Assembly: GCA_013298665.1 (NCBI GenBank)
Contig: JAAFIK010000004.1
Location: 1-64,000 of the forward strand
DNA length: 64,000 nt
DNA from: Chitinophagales bacterium
GTDB lineage: Bacteria; Bacteroidota; Bacteroidia; Chitinophagales; Chitinophagaceae
Direction of reading: 5' to 3'
The translations under genes and the position numbers were made by a program. Below, piece by piece: positions 26,602 through 35,699 of the stretch (its first letter is position 1; each line of letters opens with the position of its first letter). The notes under the pieces were generated by a model, which made no database searches, had not been told where the DNA came from, and saw nothing but the letters and a program-made list of their open reading frames with translations.

Positions 26602-27420
26602 TTATAACGCTAAATGTACCGATTGTACAGGTTTTCCGAAAAAAACAGCCGCATGATTGTCAAAATCTGTTACTGAATCGGTGGTGTAAAAGGCCAATTG
26701 GCCATTTTTACTACAGCGCTCTGCCATTGCCGGGTGACGCCGGAGATAATCGGTCAGGCTGCGCGCTACAATCGTTCCCTGGCTGATGACCTCAACACCG
26801 GGAGGAATAAACCGGGTCATCCGCGGCAATAAAAGGGGATAGTGCGTGCAGGCCAGCAAGAGCGTATCAATATCAGGCGACTGCATCATCAGTTCGCCCA
26901 GGTATTTGGCCACAAAATAATCGGCCCCTTCAGTATTGTATTCATTGTTTTCGATCAGGGGTACCCAAAGCGGGCAGGCCTGCTGGTAAACACGCAGCCC
27001 GGGGAAAAACTTTGCAATTTCAATAGGATAAGACATCGATTGCACGGTACCATTCGTACCGAGTATGCCTACTGCACCCGATCGGGAATAGTTTCCGATC
27101 GTTTCAGTGGTGGGACGGATCACCCCGAGTACCCGCTTGTCTGCCCCGATCGCCGCAAGGTCGTTTTGCTGGATCGTGCGCAATGCCTTGGCTGAGGCTG
27201 TATTACAGGCTAAGATCACCAACTCGCAACCCTGGCTGAAAAACCATTGTACACATTGCAGGGTATAGTGATACACCGTATCAAAACTGCGGGTACCATA
27301 GGGCGACCGCGCATTATCACCCAGATAGAGATAATCGTACTGCGGCAGTTGCTGTACAATCTCCTTAAGCACGGTGAGGCCACCATAGCCGCTGTCAAAA
27401 ACACCAATGGGTTGCTGCAT
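26602..27420 (-). CDS. murI: Glutamate racemase
   Basis: Makes D-glutamate for peptidoglycan. 272 residues from MQQPIGVFDSGYGG. The catalytic pair is C72 in LACNTASAKA and C191 in LLACTHYPL, with D9 and H193 as supporting residues. The upstream in-frame extension crosses the ompH terminator, so the ATG at 27420 is the start. A strong terminator upstream shows that murI is its own transcription unit although it lies next to the bamA operon. Confidence 0.95.
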   Translation of the reverse strand: MQQPIGVFDSGYGGLTVLKEIVQQLPQYDYLYLGDNARSPYGTRSFDTVYHYTLQCVQWFFSQGCELVILACNTASAKALRTIQQNDLAAIGADKRVLGVIRPTTETIGNYSRSGAVGILGTNGTVQSMSYPIEIAKFFPGLRVYQQACPLWVPLIENNEYNTEGADYFVAKYLGELMMQSPDIDTLLLACTHYPLLLPRMTRFIPPGVEVISQGTIVARSLTDYLRRHPAMAERCSKNGQLAFYTTDSVTDFDNHAAVFFGKPVQSVHLAL

Positions 27421-27506
27421 AGCGAAAAAACAATTCCCCCGCAAGATAAACAGAAATGTGCAGACCCTTGTATCACCCTCGTATGGTATACACTGCGTCT
27501 GCCGCC

Positions 27507-27534
27507 AAAAAAAAGCCACCCCGGTTGGGGTGGC
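27507..27534 (-). terminator. Terminator of the uppS-bamA-ompH-ompH operon
   Basis: Perfect 8-bp GC-rich stem GCCACCCC / GGGGTGGC with a 4-base loop, followed on the minus strand by eight T, 22 bases after the stop of the second ompH gene. Confidence 0.92.
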
Positions 27535-27555
27535 GCTGTATTAAAATTATTTTGC

Positions 27556-28125
27556 TTAGTTCTTACCCGGCGTTTTCGGAGCGACAGGCTTGGGAGCCGG
27601 AGGTTGTCCCGCAGGAGTTTCCTTGATCATCATTTTCTTTTTTACCAATGCTATGATATCATCACCCGGGGGTGCTACGATAATAGCGTTAATATCCAGC
27701 ACATATGCGTACCCATTTTCTTTGGCTACAGCTTTAATGGCTTCCATGGCCTTTTGGCGAATAGGCACCAGCAGTTGCTGCTGGCGTTGCTGAAGGTCTT
27801 CCTGTGCTTTTTGGTTGAACCCCTGTACTTTCTGGTACAATTCAATCAACTGGTTCCGCCTGAAGCTTTTCTGTGCATCAGACAATTTTGCAGAGTCTTT
27901 TACAAACAGGCTGTCCTGTTCGCTCAGTTCTTTCAGCAGGTCGTTGTTTTGCTTCTGCAGCAAAGCCTGGTATTCGTTGAGGTCCTGGCTGGCTTTTTCA
28001 GATTCGGGCATGGCCGCCATCAGCTCTTCTGTATTGATATAACCGATTTTGTTTTGTGCGGCCACATTGCCTGTAAAACCAAAGGCGCCGATCGCGATCA
28101 AGCCCAGTACTACTAACTTTTTCAT
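27556..28125 (-). CDS. OmpH/Skp family periplasmic chaperone (second copy)
   Basis: 189 residues. A signal peptide (ends GNVAAQ) is followed by IGYINTEELMAAMPE, typical of the OmpH start, then a long coiled-coil region rich in Q, K and E that forms the tentacle arms, and VLDINAIIVAPPGDD near the end. A 20-residue proline/lysine tail is added. Skp-type trimers hold unfolded outer membrane proteins for delivery to BamA. It is the last gene of the operon, 75 bases after the other ompH gene. Confidence 0.9.
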   Translation of the reverse strand: MKKLVVLGLIAIGAFGFTGNVAAQNKIGYINTEELMAAMPESEKASQDLNEYQALLQKQNNDLLKELSEQDSLFVKDSAKLSDAQKSFRRNQLIELYQKVQGFNQKAQEDLQQRQQQLLVPIRQKAMEAIKAVAKENGYAYVLDINAIIVAPPGDDIIALVKKKMMIKETPAGQPPAPKPVAPKTPGKN

Positions 28126-28200
28126 TTGTTTTGTTCGTTTACTTTTCTTTATAGTTTAAAAAAACACCGTTTTAGCTGCACTCTGGCTGGTATTTGTGAT

Positions 28201-28713
28201 TTATTTAACACCAAGGTTCCTGAGTACGTCCTCACTCTTGTCGAGTTTGGGGTCGGCAAAGATAACGGTAATTCCTTCACTTTTATCCAAAATAAAATCG
28301 TAGCTGCGCTCTACGGCCAGCCGCTGTACAGCGTTATACACTTTATCCTGTATGGGTTTGATGAGTTCCTGGCGCTTCTTAAAAAGATCGCCCTCAAAGC
28401 CAAAACGCTTTTTCTGAAGGTCACGCAATTCCTTCTCTTTGTTAAAAAGCTCATCTTCGCGCTTTTTGCGCAGGGCGTCTGTCAGCATCACCTGCTCTGC
28501 GTCATAGTCCTTATACATTTTGTCTAATGCAGCCTGTTTCTGATCCAGTTCGCGTTGCCACTGGTCGCTCACCTGGTCTAATTTCTTTTGTGCCTCTTTG
28601 TAATCAGGCATTTTTTCGAGGATGTACTTGCTGTCGATCACCGCATAGCGCTGGGCCTGGGCGGCAAAAGCCAGTACAAAAAAACAAACGGCAAGGAGGA
28701 TACTTTTTTTCAT
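28201..28713 (-). CDS. OmpH/Skp family periplasmic chaperone (first copy)
   Basis: 170 residues. Signal peptide to AFAAQAQ, then YAVIDSKYILEKMPDYKEAQ and a coiled coil of about 90 residues with the RKKREDELFNKEKELRDLQK-type heptads, ending in FILDKSEGITVIFADPKLDKS. It lies 30 bases after bamA in the same operon. Two adjacent Skp paralogues of different sequence are usual in this phylum and may form different trimers. Confidence 0.9.
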   Translation of the reverse strand: MKKSILLAVCFFVLAFAAQAQRYAVIDSKYILEKMPDYKEAQKKLDQVSDQWQRELDQKQAALDKMYKDYDAEQVMLTDALRKKREDELFNKEKELRDLQKKRFGFEGDLFKKRQELIKPIQDKVYNAVQRLAVERSYDFILDKSEGITVIFADPKLDKSEDVLRNLGVK

Positions 28714-28742
28714 GTTCCTGTGTTTGGGTTTATGTAATGTAA

Positions 28743-31472
28743 TTAATCCGGTTCCTGGCCAAGCATAAAGGTAAACTTAGCCGCGGTTTTAAGGGCTTCA
28801 CCTGGTCTCAACCTGTCAAACCCTATGCCATAATCAAAGCCGAGTAAACCAAACATAGGCAGGAAGAAGCGCATACCCACACCCGCAGAACGGCGGAGTT
28901 TAAAGGGGTTGTAATCCTTAAACTGGTACCAGCCATTGGCGGCTTCAAAAAAGGCCAGTCCATAGATGGTGCTGCTCGGATTGGTGCTGAAAGGATAACG
29001 CAGTTCCAGTGTGTATTTATTAAAGATCGTAAAGAATTCGCGTGCATTGCCATTGTCGGGGTTTACCTTAGGGTTACTGCTCTCATATACCGGGTAGCCC
29101 CTGTGGGCAATGATATCATACCCCAGCAGGGCAAAGTTGTTGCTCAAACCAGCATCACCCACCTGAAAACGCTCAAAGGGAGATATTTGCAACTTATTGT
29201 TGTAACGGCCGATAAAACCATACTTAGCCGAAGCTTTCAGGATAAATTGTTTATTCTTTTCAGGCCCCTTGGGACGACCAATCGGCACATACCAATCACC
29301 TGTAAAGCGCCATTTGTGAAACTCGGGCAGCCGGTACTGGTTATCGTCAGACGAAGTGATGCCCAACAGTGAGTACGGCAGGGTAAACTGTGCACTCAGC
29401 AAAAAGTTGGAACCACCGGTGGGGAAGATGGGGTTGGGACCGGCAGAGTTCCGGGCCAGCGTGAATTTTGCGCTGATATTGGTGGAAGTACCATTGCTCA
29501 GCCCCTGAAAAACGTTGCCATAGTTACGCAATTTATACTGCTGCACGTTGAGTGCATATACCAGGGTAAAAAAGTCGTCCGGCCATTTCAACTGCTTGCC
29601 CAGCGATATACCGAAACCAATGGTTTTGATATAGGAGGTATCCCCGCAACTGCGGCAGAATGCACCCGTATTATCATACGCATTGGCATACTTGGTGTTG
29701 AAGAAGCTTATGGTAAAGGAGTTCCTTTTTCTACCCCCCAGCCAGGGTTCTGTAAACGAGAAATTGTACGATCGGAAAGCCTTGCCATTGGATTGTACCC
29801 GCAAACTCAGTTTCTGCCCGTCGCCCGAAGGCAATGGATCCCAGCTCGATTTTTTAAGGATATTATTCAGCGAGAAGTTGTTGAAGGTAACACCGAGCGT
29901 ACCGGTCAATCCGATACCCCCACCCCAGCCTGCAGACAACTCAAGCTGGTCAGCCGATTTTTCCTCTACCCCCCAATTGATGTCCACCGTACCATTTTCC
30001 TGGTTGGGTACTACATTCGGATTGATCTTTTCCGGGTTAAAATACCCCAGTTGCGAGAGCTCCCGCTGCGTCCGGATAATGTCCTGACGGCTGAATTTAT
30101 CCCCCGGTACCGTACGCAGTTCCCGGCGGATCACATGATCCTTTGTTTTGTCGTTGCCGGAAATAGTGATATTGCCATAATTGGCCTGCGGCCCCTCTGC
30201 CATCCGGATTTCAAAATCGATGGTATCGTTATACACTGCGGTTTCCACAGGCTCCACCCTGAAGAAAAGGTAACCATCATCCATATACAGACTGCTGATA
30301 TCACCCCCTTCCGCACTCAGTTGCTTACCCAGTCTTTTATTAAGCTGGTCAAGGTTATAGGTATCTCCCTTGCGGATACCGAGCAGGTAATTCAGGATCG
30401 AATCGGAATACTTGGTATTACCGCGCCAGGCAATATTACCAAAATAGTATTTCCTTCCTTCATTCACCTTGACGTGTATGTTGAAATTGCCTTTTTTATT
30501 GGCGATCAGTGTATCTGAAACAATGATCGCATCGCGATAGCCCAATGAGTTGTAGTATTCCAGCAACCGCTCTTTATCTTCTTCGTATTTTTTATCATTA
30601 AACTTGGCAGAACTGAACAACTTAAAACGGAACCAGGGATCGATGTATTCCTTGGTTTTACTGATCGATAGCGGTCCCGCATTTTTGAGGTACTCTTTAA
30701 AGGTGGTTGTTTTACTGCTGTCGTCATAAGGGCTTTCCACTTTCTCCGGCTTGAGGCTGAAACGTGTCATCTCTTTTGTCCCTTTCATCTGCTTCTTCAG
30801 CTTCAGGTCGCTCACCGTTTCATTGCCCGAAAAATTCACTGAGTTGTTCTTTACCTTTCGTCCCTTTACAATGTCAAAGATGAGGCTTACCCCATTATTC
30901 ATGGTGAGTACCGGCGTTTCTGTAACGGCTATTTTTACATTTCTGTAGCCTTTGTCGTAGTAAAACTTGCGGATGGCTTCAATGGCACTCAGGCGCATAT
31001 TTTCGGTTACCACACGATCCTTTGCCAGCCCTACTTTTCCCTCCAGGTCATCGCGTTCGCCCTTGCGTACACCCCTGAACTGGAAGCTGGCCAGTCTTGG
31101 GCGCTCCACCAGGGCAATTTCTATATAAAGGTTCCGTTCTTCCAGCTTGGTCAGGAATATTTCCACACCAGCCACCAGGTTTTGCCGCCAGAGGTTGGTA
31201 ATGGCTTTGCTGAACGCATCTGTACCCGGTATTTGTATTTTATCTCCAATGGCCAGACCCGAAATAGAAATGATCAGGCTTTCGTCAAAAGATTTGGTTC
31301 CGGTTACTGAAATACCGGCAATTGTATACTCCTTAGGATATTTACCATTGAAAATTTCAAGCAGTTGAGGGTTTACCGATACGGAGGGCTTCACAGTATC
31401 CTGTGCCATACCTATATGAGAGGCCAGCAACAGAAAGGCCGGAGTAAGAATTTTTTTGTAAATACTACGCAT
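28743..31472 (-). CDS. bamA: Outer membrane protein assembly factor BamA
   Basis: Core of the outer-membrane beta-barrel assembly machine. About 909 residues: signal peptide (ends IGMAQD), POTRA domains from residue 50 to about 480 (YTIAGISVTGTKSFDES, SVNFSGNETVSDLKLKKQ, GNIAWRGNTKYSDS, GNITISGNDKTKDHVIRREL), then a 16-strand barrel containing GWGGGIGLTGTLG, the R-G-Y motif in YDIIAHRGYPVYES and a C-terminal strand ending FTFMLGQEPD. The ATG at 31472 follows a TTG that could extend it by one codon. Part of the uppS-bamA-ompH-ompH unit. Confidence 0.96.
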   Translation of the reverse strand: MRSIYKKILTPAFLLLASHIGMAQDTVKPSVSVNPQLLEIFNGKYPKEYTIAGISVTGTKSFDESLIISISGLAIGDKIQIPGTDAFSKAITNLWRQNLVAGVEIFLTKLEERNLYIEIALVERPRLASFQFRGVRKGERDDLEGKVGLAKDRVVTENMRLSAIEAIRKFYYDKGYRNVKIAVTETPVLTMNNGVSLIFDIVKGRKVKNNSVNFSGNETVSDLKLKKQMKGTKEMTRFSLKPEKVESPYDDSSKTTTFKEYLKNAGPLSISKTKEYIDPWFRFKLFSSAKFNDKKYEEDKERLLEYYNSLGYRDAIIVSDTLIANKKGNFNIHVKVNEGRKYYFGNIAWRGNTKYSDSILNYLLGIRKGDTYNLDQLNKRLGKQLSAEGGDISSLYMDDGYLFFRVEPVETAVYNDTIDFEIRMAEGPQANYGNITISGNDKTKDHVIRRELRTVPGDKFSRQDIIRTQRELSQLGYFNPEKINPNVVPNQENGTVDINWGVEEKSADQLELSAGWGGGIGLTGTLGVTFNNFSLNNILKKSSWDPLPSGDGQKLSLRVQSNGKAFRSYNFSFTEPWLGGRKRNSFTISFFNTKYANAYDNTGAFCRSCGDTSYIKTIGFGISLGKQLKWPDDFFTLVYALNVQQYKLRNYGNVFQGLSNGTSTNISAKFTLARNSAGPNPIFPTGGSNFLLSAQFTLPYSLLGITSSDDNQYRLPEFHKWRFTGDWYVPIGRPKGPEKNKQFILKASAKYGFIGRYNNKLQISPFERFQVGDAGLSNNFALLGYDIIAHRGYPVYESSNPKVNPDNGNAREFFTIFNKYTLELRYPFSTNPSSTIYGLAFFEAANGWYQFKDYNPFKLRRSAGVGMRFFLPMFGLLGFDYGIGFDRLRPGEALKTAAKFTFMLGQEPD

Positions 31473-31589
31473 CAATTGGTTTTTTACAGCCGCAAATTAC
31501 TCCCATTATTGAAAATGATTTGTTAAATGACGGTTTATCGTTGTTCTGACTTTAATATACATACGGTTTTCAGGCGCATATGGCTTCTG

Positions 31590-32354
31590 TTATCCGCCAT
31601 TGTTTGCCTGGTCGTTTTTTAACTGGTCGCCCGTTTTGCCAAACCTGCGTTCCCGTTGCTGAAAATCAAGAATAGCCTCATAGAGGTTATCCTTCCGGAA
31701 GTCGGGCCAGCGCGTATTGGTAAAATAGAGTTCTGCATACGCCAGTTGGTACAGCAGGAAATTGCTGATCCGGTACTCCCCGCTCGTCCTGATCATCAGT
31801 TCCGGATCAGGAAAAGCACTGGTAGACAGGTATTGCTGCAACACGTCCTGCGTCACCTGCTCAGGCTCGAGCCTGCCCGCTTTTACATCGAGGGCAATAT
31901 GACGAACGGCATTGACCAACTCCCACCGGCTGCTGTAACTCAGCGCCATTACCAGATTTAACCCGCTGTTGCCCGCTGTTTCTTCCAGGGCTTCCTTCAA
32001 CTCCTCCCGGGCATATTCGGGCAACATATCCATATCGCCGATCACATGCAGTTTGATATTGTTCTTGTTGAGCGTAGGTACTTCCTTCCGGATGGTATCT
32101 ACCAGCAATTCCATCAAACCCGTTACTTCCTGCACCGGCCGGTCCCAGTTCTCGGTACTGAAAGCATACAGCGTCAGGTATTCAATCCCTATCTCCGCAC
32201 AACCCTCTGTAATATCACGTACACTGGCCACTCCATGAAAGTGTCCGTAGAGACGGTCCTCACCTTTTTCTTTTGCCCAACGCCCGTTGCCATCCATAAT
32301 AATGGCAATATGACGGGGTAAACGCTGCTTATCAATTTTTTCGAGGAGATTCAT
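31590..32354 (-). CDS. uppS: Isoprenyl (undecaprenyl-type) diphosphate synthase
   Basis: Cis-prenyltransferase that makes the C55 lipid carrier for cell-wall synthesis. 254 residues with catalytic D21 in IIMDGNGRWAK, the YLTLYAFSTENW motif and the C-terminal RTSGEYRISNFLLYQ and YFTNTRWPDF motifs. The start at 32354 is chosen because the -7 box TACTTTTG lies at 32398-32405 on the minus strand, upstream of it but downstream of the longest ATG. The leader holds a short CAGGCC/GGCCTG hairpin (32366-32382). First gene of the envelope operon. Confidence 0.94.
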   Translation of the reverse strand: MNLLEKIDKQRLPRHIAIIMDGNGRWAKEKGEDRLYGHFHGVASVRDITEGCAEIGIEYLTLYAFSTENWDRPVQEVTGLMELLVDTIRKEVPTLNKNNIKLHVIGDMDMLPEYAREELKEALEETAGNSGLNLVMALSYSSRWELVNAVRHIALDVKAGRLEPEQVTQDVLQQYLSTSAFPDPELMIRTSGEYRISNFLLYQLAYAELYFTNTRWPDFRKDNLYEAILDFQQRERRFGKTGDQLKNDQANNGG

Positions 32355-32397
32355 ACTACCTGTAACAGGCCTTCCGGGCCTGCCATTTTCAGGGGGG

Positions 32398-32405
32398 CAA
32401 AAGTA
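32398..32405 (-). promoter_or_regulatory. -7 box of the uppS-bamA operon
   Basis: Minus strand TACTTTTG matches TAnnTTTG; leader of about 40 nt before uppS. Confidence 0.5.
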
Positions 32406-32558
32406 GTAAAATTTAGTGGGAATAAGCATTCTACTTCAAATTTGAACGATTATACGACCGGGGTTACTGATTGGAGATGCTGGAAATACCAGACATAAAA
32501 AGACCATACCCTGCCGATTGCCACCGGCCGGGTATGGCCAGCAATGTTCGTTATTTAC

Positions 32559-33260
32559 TTAATTACGGGGTTGTAACAGGTTTTTCCACACCAATGCACC
32601 AATAATACCGCCCAAAACGGGCGCAGCCACAAAAAGCCAAAGCTGGCTCAGCGCCTTACCGCCTGCAAAAAGCGCGGGGCCAAAACTGCGCGCCGGGTTT
32701 ACAGAAGTACCGGTAACGGGAATCGCCACCAGATGAATTAACACTAAGGTAATACCGATGGCCAGCCCCGCCATCGTACTGTTGCCCTGGGCAGACGTGG
32801 TGGCAAGGATGACAATCAGGAATATCGCCGTCAGCACCGTTTCGGTAATAAAGGCAGCCAGGGTATGGTAATGACCGAGATAACCCTCGCCCCAGCCATT
32901 GGCGCCAAGTCCCCATTCACCAATACCAGTGAACCCTTCCTTACCGCTCACCACAAGGTACAGCAAACCGGCACCGGCTACAGCACCCAACAGTTGTGCC
33001 ACCACATAGCCCGCAAGATCCTGAACCGTCATTTTACCCGCCACCCACATGGCAATACTGATTGCCGGGTTGATGTGGCAACCGGAAACCGGCCCGATCG
33101 CGTAGGCCATGGCCACTACAGCCAGACCAAAAGCCAGTGATATACCCAGAAGACCGATACCGGCTGGCCCGGTAGCAGCAATACCCGAAATCACCGCAGC
33201 CCCGCAGCCAAATAAAACAAGACAGCAGGTACCGATGCCCTCAGCAAAATACTTTTTCAT
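32559..33260 (-). CDS. aqpZ: Aquaporin Z-type water channel
   Basis: 233-residue MIP-family channel with six membrane helices and both half-helix NPA motifs (GCHINPAISIAMW near residue 66 and TSVNPARSFGPALF near 187). The selectivity filter is of the water-channel type as far as can be judged: the histidine in IHLVAIPVTGTSVNPA and the arginine after the second NPA are present. Located in the inner membrane; equilibrates water in osmotic shifts. Stands alone. Confidence 0.93.
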   Translation of the reverse strand: MKKYFAEGIGTCCLVLFGCGAAVISGIAATGPAGIGLLGISLAFGLAVVAMAYAIGPVSGCHINPAISIAMWVAGKMTVQDLAGYVVAQLLGAVAGAGLLYLVVSGKEGFTGIGEWGLGANGWGEGYLGHYHTLAAFITETVLTAIFLIVILATTSAQGNSTMAGLAIGITLVLIHLVAIPVTGTSVNPARSFGPALFAGGKALSQLWLFVAAPVLGGIIGALVWKNLLQPRN

Positions 33261-33344
33261 AATAATCTTTTTGATGATTGAAGTTTTGGTTACTTATCTG
33301 AAGTCGAAGATGCCTGGCTGAACGTTGCAAGCAGACAGTTGTAG

Positions 33345-34406
33345 TTAAAACGCAGCGAACCGGGGATCCTTTGTCAGCACAGTATCGGTAAGCGTATTCA
33401 GAAACAGGATCAGGTTGCCGCGCTCAGTACTGGTCATGGGTATACCACCCGTCAGCAGTGGGTCAAGCGTGGGGCCCGGCGCTACAGTATTGCGGTAGTG
33501 GTCCAGCACCTGCCCCAGTGTATAGAGCCGTCCATCGTGCGTATAGGGGAAGGTAAGTGCTGCATTACGCAGCGAAGGCACCTTAAATTTAAGCGAATCT
33601 GCCCGGTTGCCGGTGATGCGCATCCGGCCAAAGTCGTTTGTGAATGTATTCAGGGTAAGACCGGTATTCCGGTAGCTGAAGTCGGTAAACAGGGGTTCTT
33701 TGTGGCAGGTTTCGCATTTGGCCTTAAAAAAAGTATAGCCCTGCTGCTCACTCAGGGTAAAATTGGCTTCCCCGCGCTTCACCTTATCGTACTTACTGTT
33801 GTACGAGAGAATGCTGCCCATGTATTGGGCCAGCGCCTTCAGCATGTGCTGGGAGGTGATTGCCCCGTCTTCAAAGGCCAGTTTGAACATCCGCACATAG
33901 CCAGTATCGTTCTTCAGCTTCTGCAATACCTGGCTGAGCTGCTCACCCATTTCATTGGGGGCAGTAATCGGGGCCAGGGGCTGTACTTCAATATGGTTGA
34001 TGCCACCGTCCCAGTGCAGTTCACGCATCCAGGCCAGGTTGAAAAGGCCGGGCGCATTGCGCGTGGTAAACTGGTTGTCGATCCCGTGACTCAGATCATG
34101 GTCGTATGTGGCAAAAGCGGCAAACTGCTGGTGGCAACTGGCACAGGGAAAATTGCCATCCCGGCTCAGTCGTCCGTCATAAAAAAGTTTGCGGCCCAAC
34201 TGAAAACCCTCTTCCGTAAGCGGATTGGCGGCAAATATGCTGAATGCGGGTGCAGGCCAGCCCGCGGGCAGTTGAAGGGTAAGAAAAGTGGGGTTGTAAA
34301 CGGTTCCATTACCGGGAATCCTGTCCTTTTTGCTGCAGGCATTAAAAAAAAGGATCCCCGACACCAGGCAAAGCAGCAATATGGTGGTTTTCTTTTTCAA
34401 GCTCAA
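33345..34406 (-). CDS. Diheme cytochrome c peroxidase, MbnH/MauG-like lipoprotein
   Basis: 353 residues with a lipoprotein signal (lipobox cysteine C24 in FFNACSKK) and two c-type heme motifs, CASCH at 88-92 and CETCH near 226. Other family landmarks are GRKLFYDGRLSRDGNFPC, the HWDGG segment and FPYTHDGRLYTLGQVLDHY. Its start codon overlaps the stop of the MbnP-like gene by four bases, which is the arrangement of MbnP and MbnH, where the diheme enzyme oxidises a tryptophan of MbnP. It probably acts on the partner protein, not on free peroxide alone (inference from the pairing). Confidence 0.85.
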   Translation of the reverse strand: MSLKKKTTILLLCLVSGILFFNACSKKDRIPGNGTVYNPTFLTLQLPAGWPAPAFSIFAANPLTEEGFQLGRKLFYDGRLSRDGNFPCASCHQQFAAFATYDHDLSHGIDNQFTTRNAPGLFNLAWMRELHWDGGINHIEVQPLAPITAPNEMGEQLSQVLQKLKNDTGYVRMFKLAFEDGAITSQHMLKALAQYMGSILSYNSKYDKVKRGEANFTLSEQQGYTFFKAKCETCHKEPLFTDFSYRNTGLTLNTFTNDFGRMRITGNRADSLKFKVPSLRNAALTFPYTHDGRLYTLGQVLDHYRNTVAPGPTLDPLLTGGIPMTSTERGNLILFLNTLTDTVLTKDPRFAAF

Positions 34407-35182
34407 TTATTGATCACTTCGGTGATGGTAAACATTTTGGCATAATTGTCTGCAATCGCTTTTGCCTGCGCCCCCGGTGTGGTGCAAATGGGCAAACCGG
34501 CAATGCTGATGCTGTTGGGTTGCTGCCACCAGGCATCCAGGTCGGCAGCTATCCTGATGGCGCTGATCTGCCCCTTACGCACGTCAAGCGTTTTGCCCGG
34601 TGGTAGTGCAAGGGTTATTTTTTTCAATACCGAATGAGGACCGCTGAAACCCCCGAGGTGATACTCGATGCGATTGTTGGGCTGGTTAGACAATGGTGAA
34701 TTGCCTTCCATCTTGGCCATGATATACCCCGTGGTCCAGGTCCAGAACATATCGTTGAGCGGATCAAGTGCACCGCCCTGTGCACCGCTTACATTGCGCA
34801 AACTGTCGACCCCCAGAACAAAGGACAGCGTGGTATAGCTGTTCACCTTTGGCAGCAGGTTGAAACTCAGTGAGGCAGTGCTGGCCTGGTCAACCAGGTG
34901 GTAGCTTTCCTTTTCGGCATCGGAGACCGACCCATTACCCAGTACGATATTGCTGATGTAATATTTGAATTTGCGGATGGTATAGGTTTCGCCCAGCGCA
35001 TTGGTATACGCCGGGCCATTGAGTACCATGGGCACCCCTTTTACCGTGTGGCTGAAACTGAGTGTAACCACACCAACCGGTTCATCGGGAGCCGGGGTAT
35101 CTTTTTTACTGCAAGCTGTACCCAGCAATATGGTTGCGGTAAACAGCAAGCCCCATCCCCTGTATCGTGTTGCCTTTTCCAT
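34403..35182 (-). CDS. MbnP-like copper-binding lipoprotein
   Basis: About 259 residues from MEKATRYRGWG. Lipobox cysteine C24 in LLGTACSKKD, then VVTLSFSHTVKGVPMVLNG and TIRKFKYYISNIVLGNG, which match the start of the MbnP family. Tryptophans in DMFWTWTTGYIMAKMEG and DLDAWWQQPN are candidate oxidation or metal sites; HLGGFSGPH could bind metal too. MbnP proteins bind copper after a tryptophan is oxidised by the partner diheme enzyme. No methanobactin synthesis gene is near. A longer start at 35194 would overlap arfB. Confidence 0.8.
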   Translation of the reverse strand: MEKATRYRGWGLLFTATILLGTACSKKDTPAPDEPVGVVTLSFSHTVKGVPMVLNGPAYTNALGETYTIRKFKYYISNIVLGNGSVSDAEKESYHLVDQASTASLSFNLLPKVNSYTTLSFVLGVDSLRNVSGAQGGALDPLNDMFWTWTTGYIMAKMEGNSPLSNQPNNRIEYHLGGFSGPHSVLKKITLALPPGKTLDVRKGQISAIRIAADLDAWWQQPNSISIAGLPICTTPGAQAKAIADNYAKMFTITEVINN

Positions 35183-35183
35183 G

Positions 35184-35582
35184 TCACCAGTCATTTATTT
35201 TTTTCCGGCCGGCCTTGATCTCCCCCGTCTTCTTTTTACCCTCCAACCGCTTTTCCTTAACGGCCCGGGGTATGCGGGTGGGTTTTCTTTTTTTGGGTAT
35301 GATGAGTGCCTTTGTAACCAGCAGATTCATTTTTTCCACCACACGCTGCTTATTGGCCAGTTGGGTACGTTCGGTCTGGCTTTTTACAAGGAGCATACCA
35401 CCTGCTGTAATCTTTGTGGCCAGTTTTTCCAGGAGAAGCGCTTTTTCTGCATCCGTAAACAATGCAGATGACCCGGGTGCCCAATTACCCTCCACCATCG
35501 TCTCTACTTTATTGACGTTTTGCCCGCCTTTGCCACCACTCCTGGCTGTTTTAAATTTTATTTCCGGAGAAATATCCCTCAT
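35184..35582 (-). CDS. arfB: Alternative ribosome-rescue peptidyl-tRNA hydrolase ArfB
   Basis: A 132-residue release-factor-like protein that frees peptides from ribosomes stalled at the end of broken mRNAs. The catalytic GGQ is at 19-21 in SGGKGGQNVNKVET. There is no codon-recognition domain, and the basic C-terminal tail (KKRKPTRIPRAVKEKR onward) that enters the empty mRNA channel is present. It lies one base before the MbnP-like start, so these genes may be co-transcribed even though the functions are unrelated. Confidence 0.93.
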   Translation of the reverse strand: MRDISPEIKFKTARSGGKGGQNVNKVETMVEGNWAPGSSALFTDAEKALLLEKLATKITAGGMLLVKSQTERTQLANKQRVVEKMNLLVTKALIIPKKRKPTRIPRAVKEKRLEGKKKTGEIKAGRKKINDW

Positions 35583-35587
35583 CCTTT

Positions 35588-35595
35588 CAAAATTA
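35588..35595 (-). promoter_or_regulatory. -7 box directly before arfB
   Basis: Minus strand TAATTTTG ends five bases before the ATG, predicting a leaderless or nearly leaderless transcript for arfB and the two downstream genes. Confidence 0.5.
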
Positions 35596-35699
35596 CTGAT
35601 AAAATCAACGAAATTGCGCTGGTTAAGGGTTTATTTAACAGGATAATTTTATCAAGAGCAAAAAAATATACATTTTTGCAGGTAACCAAGCAATAGCAA

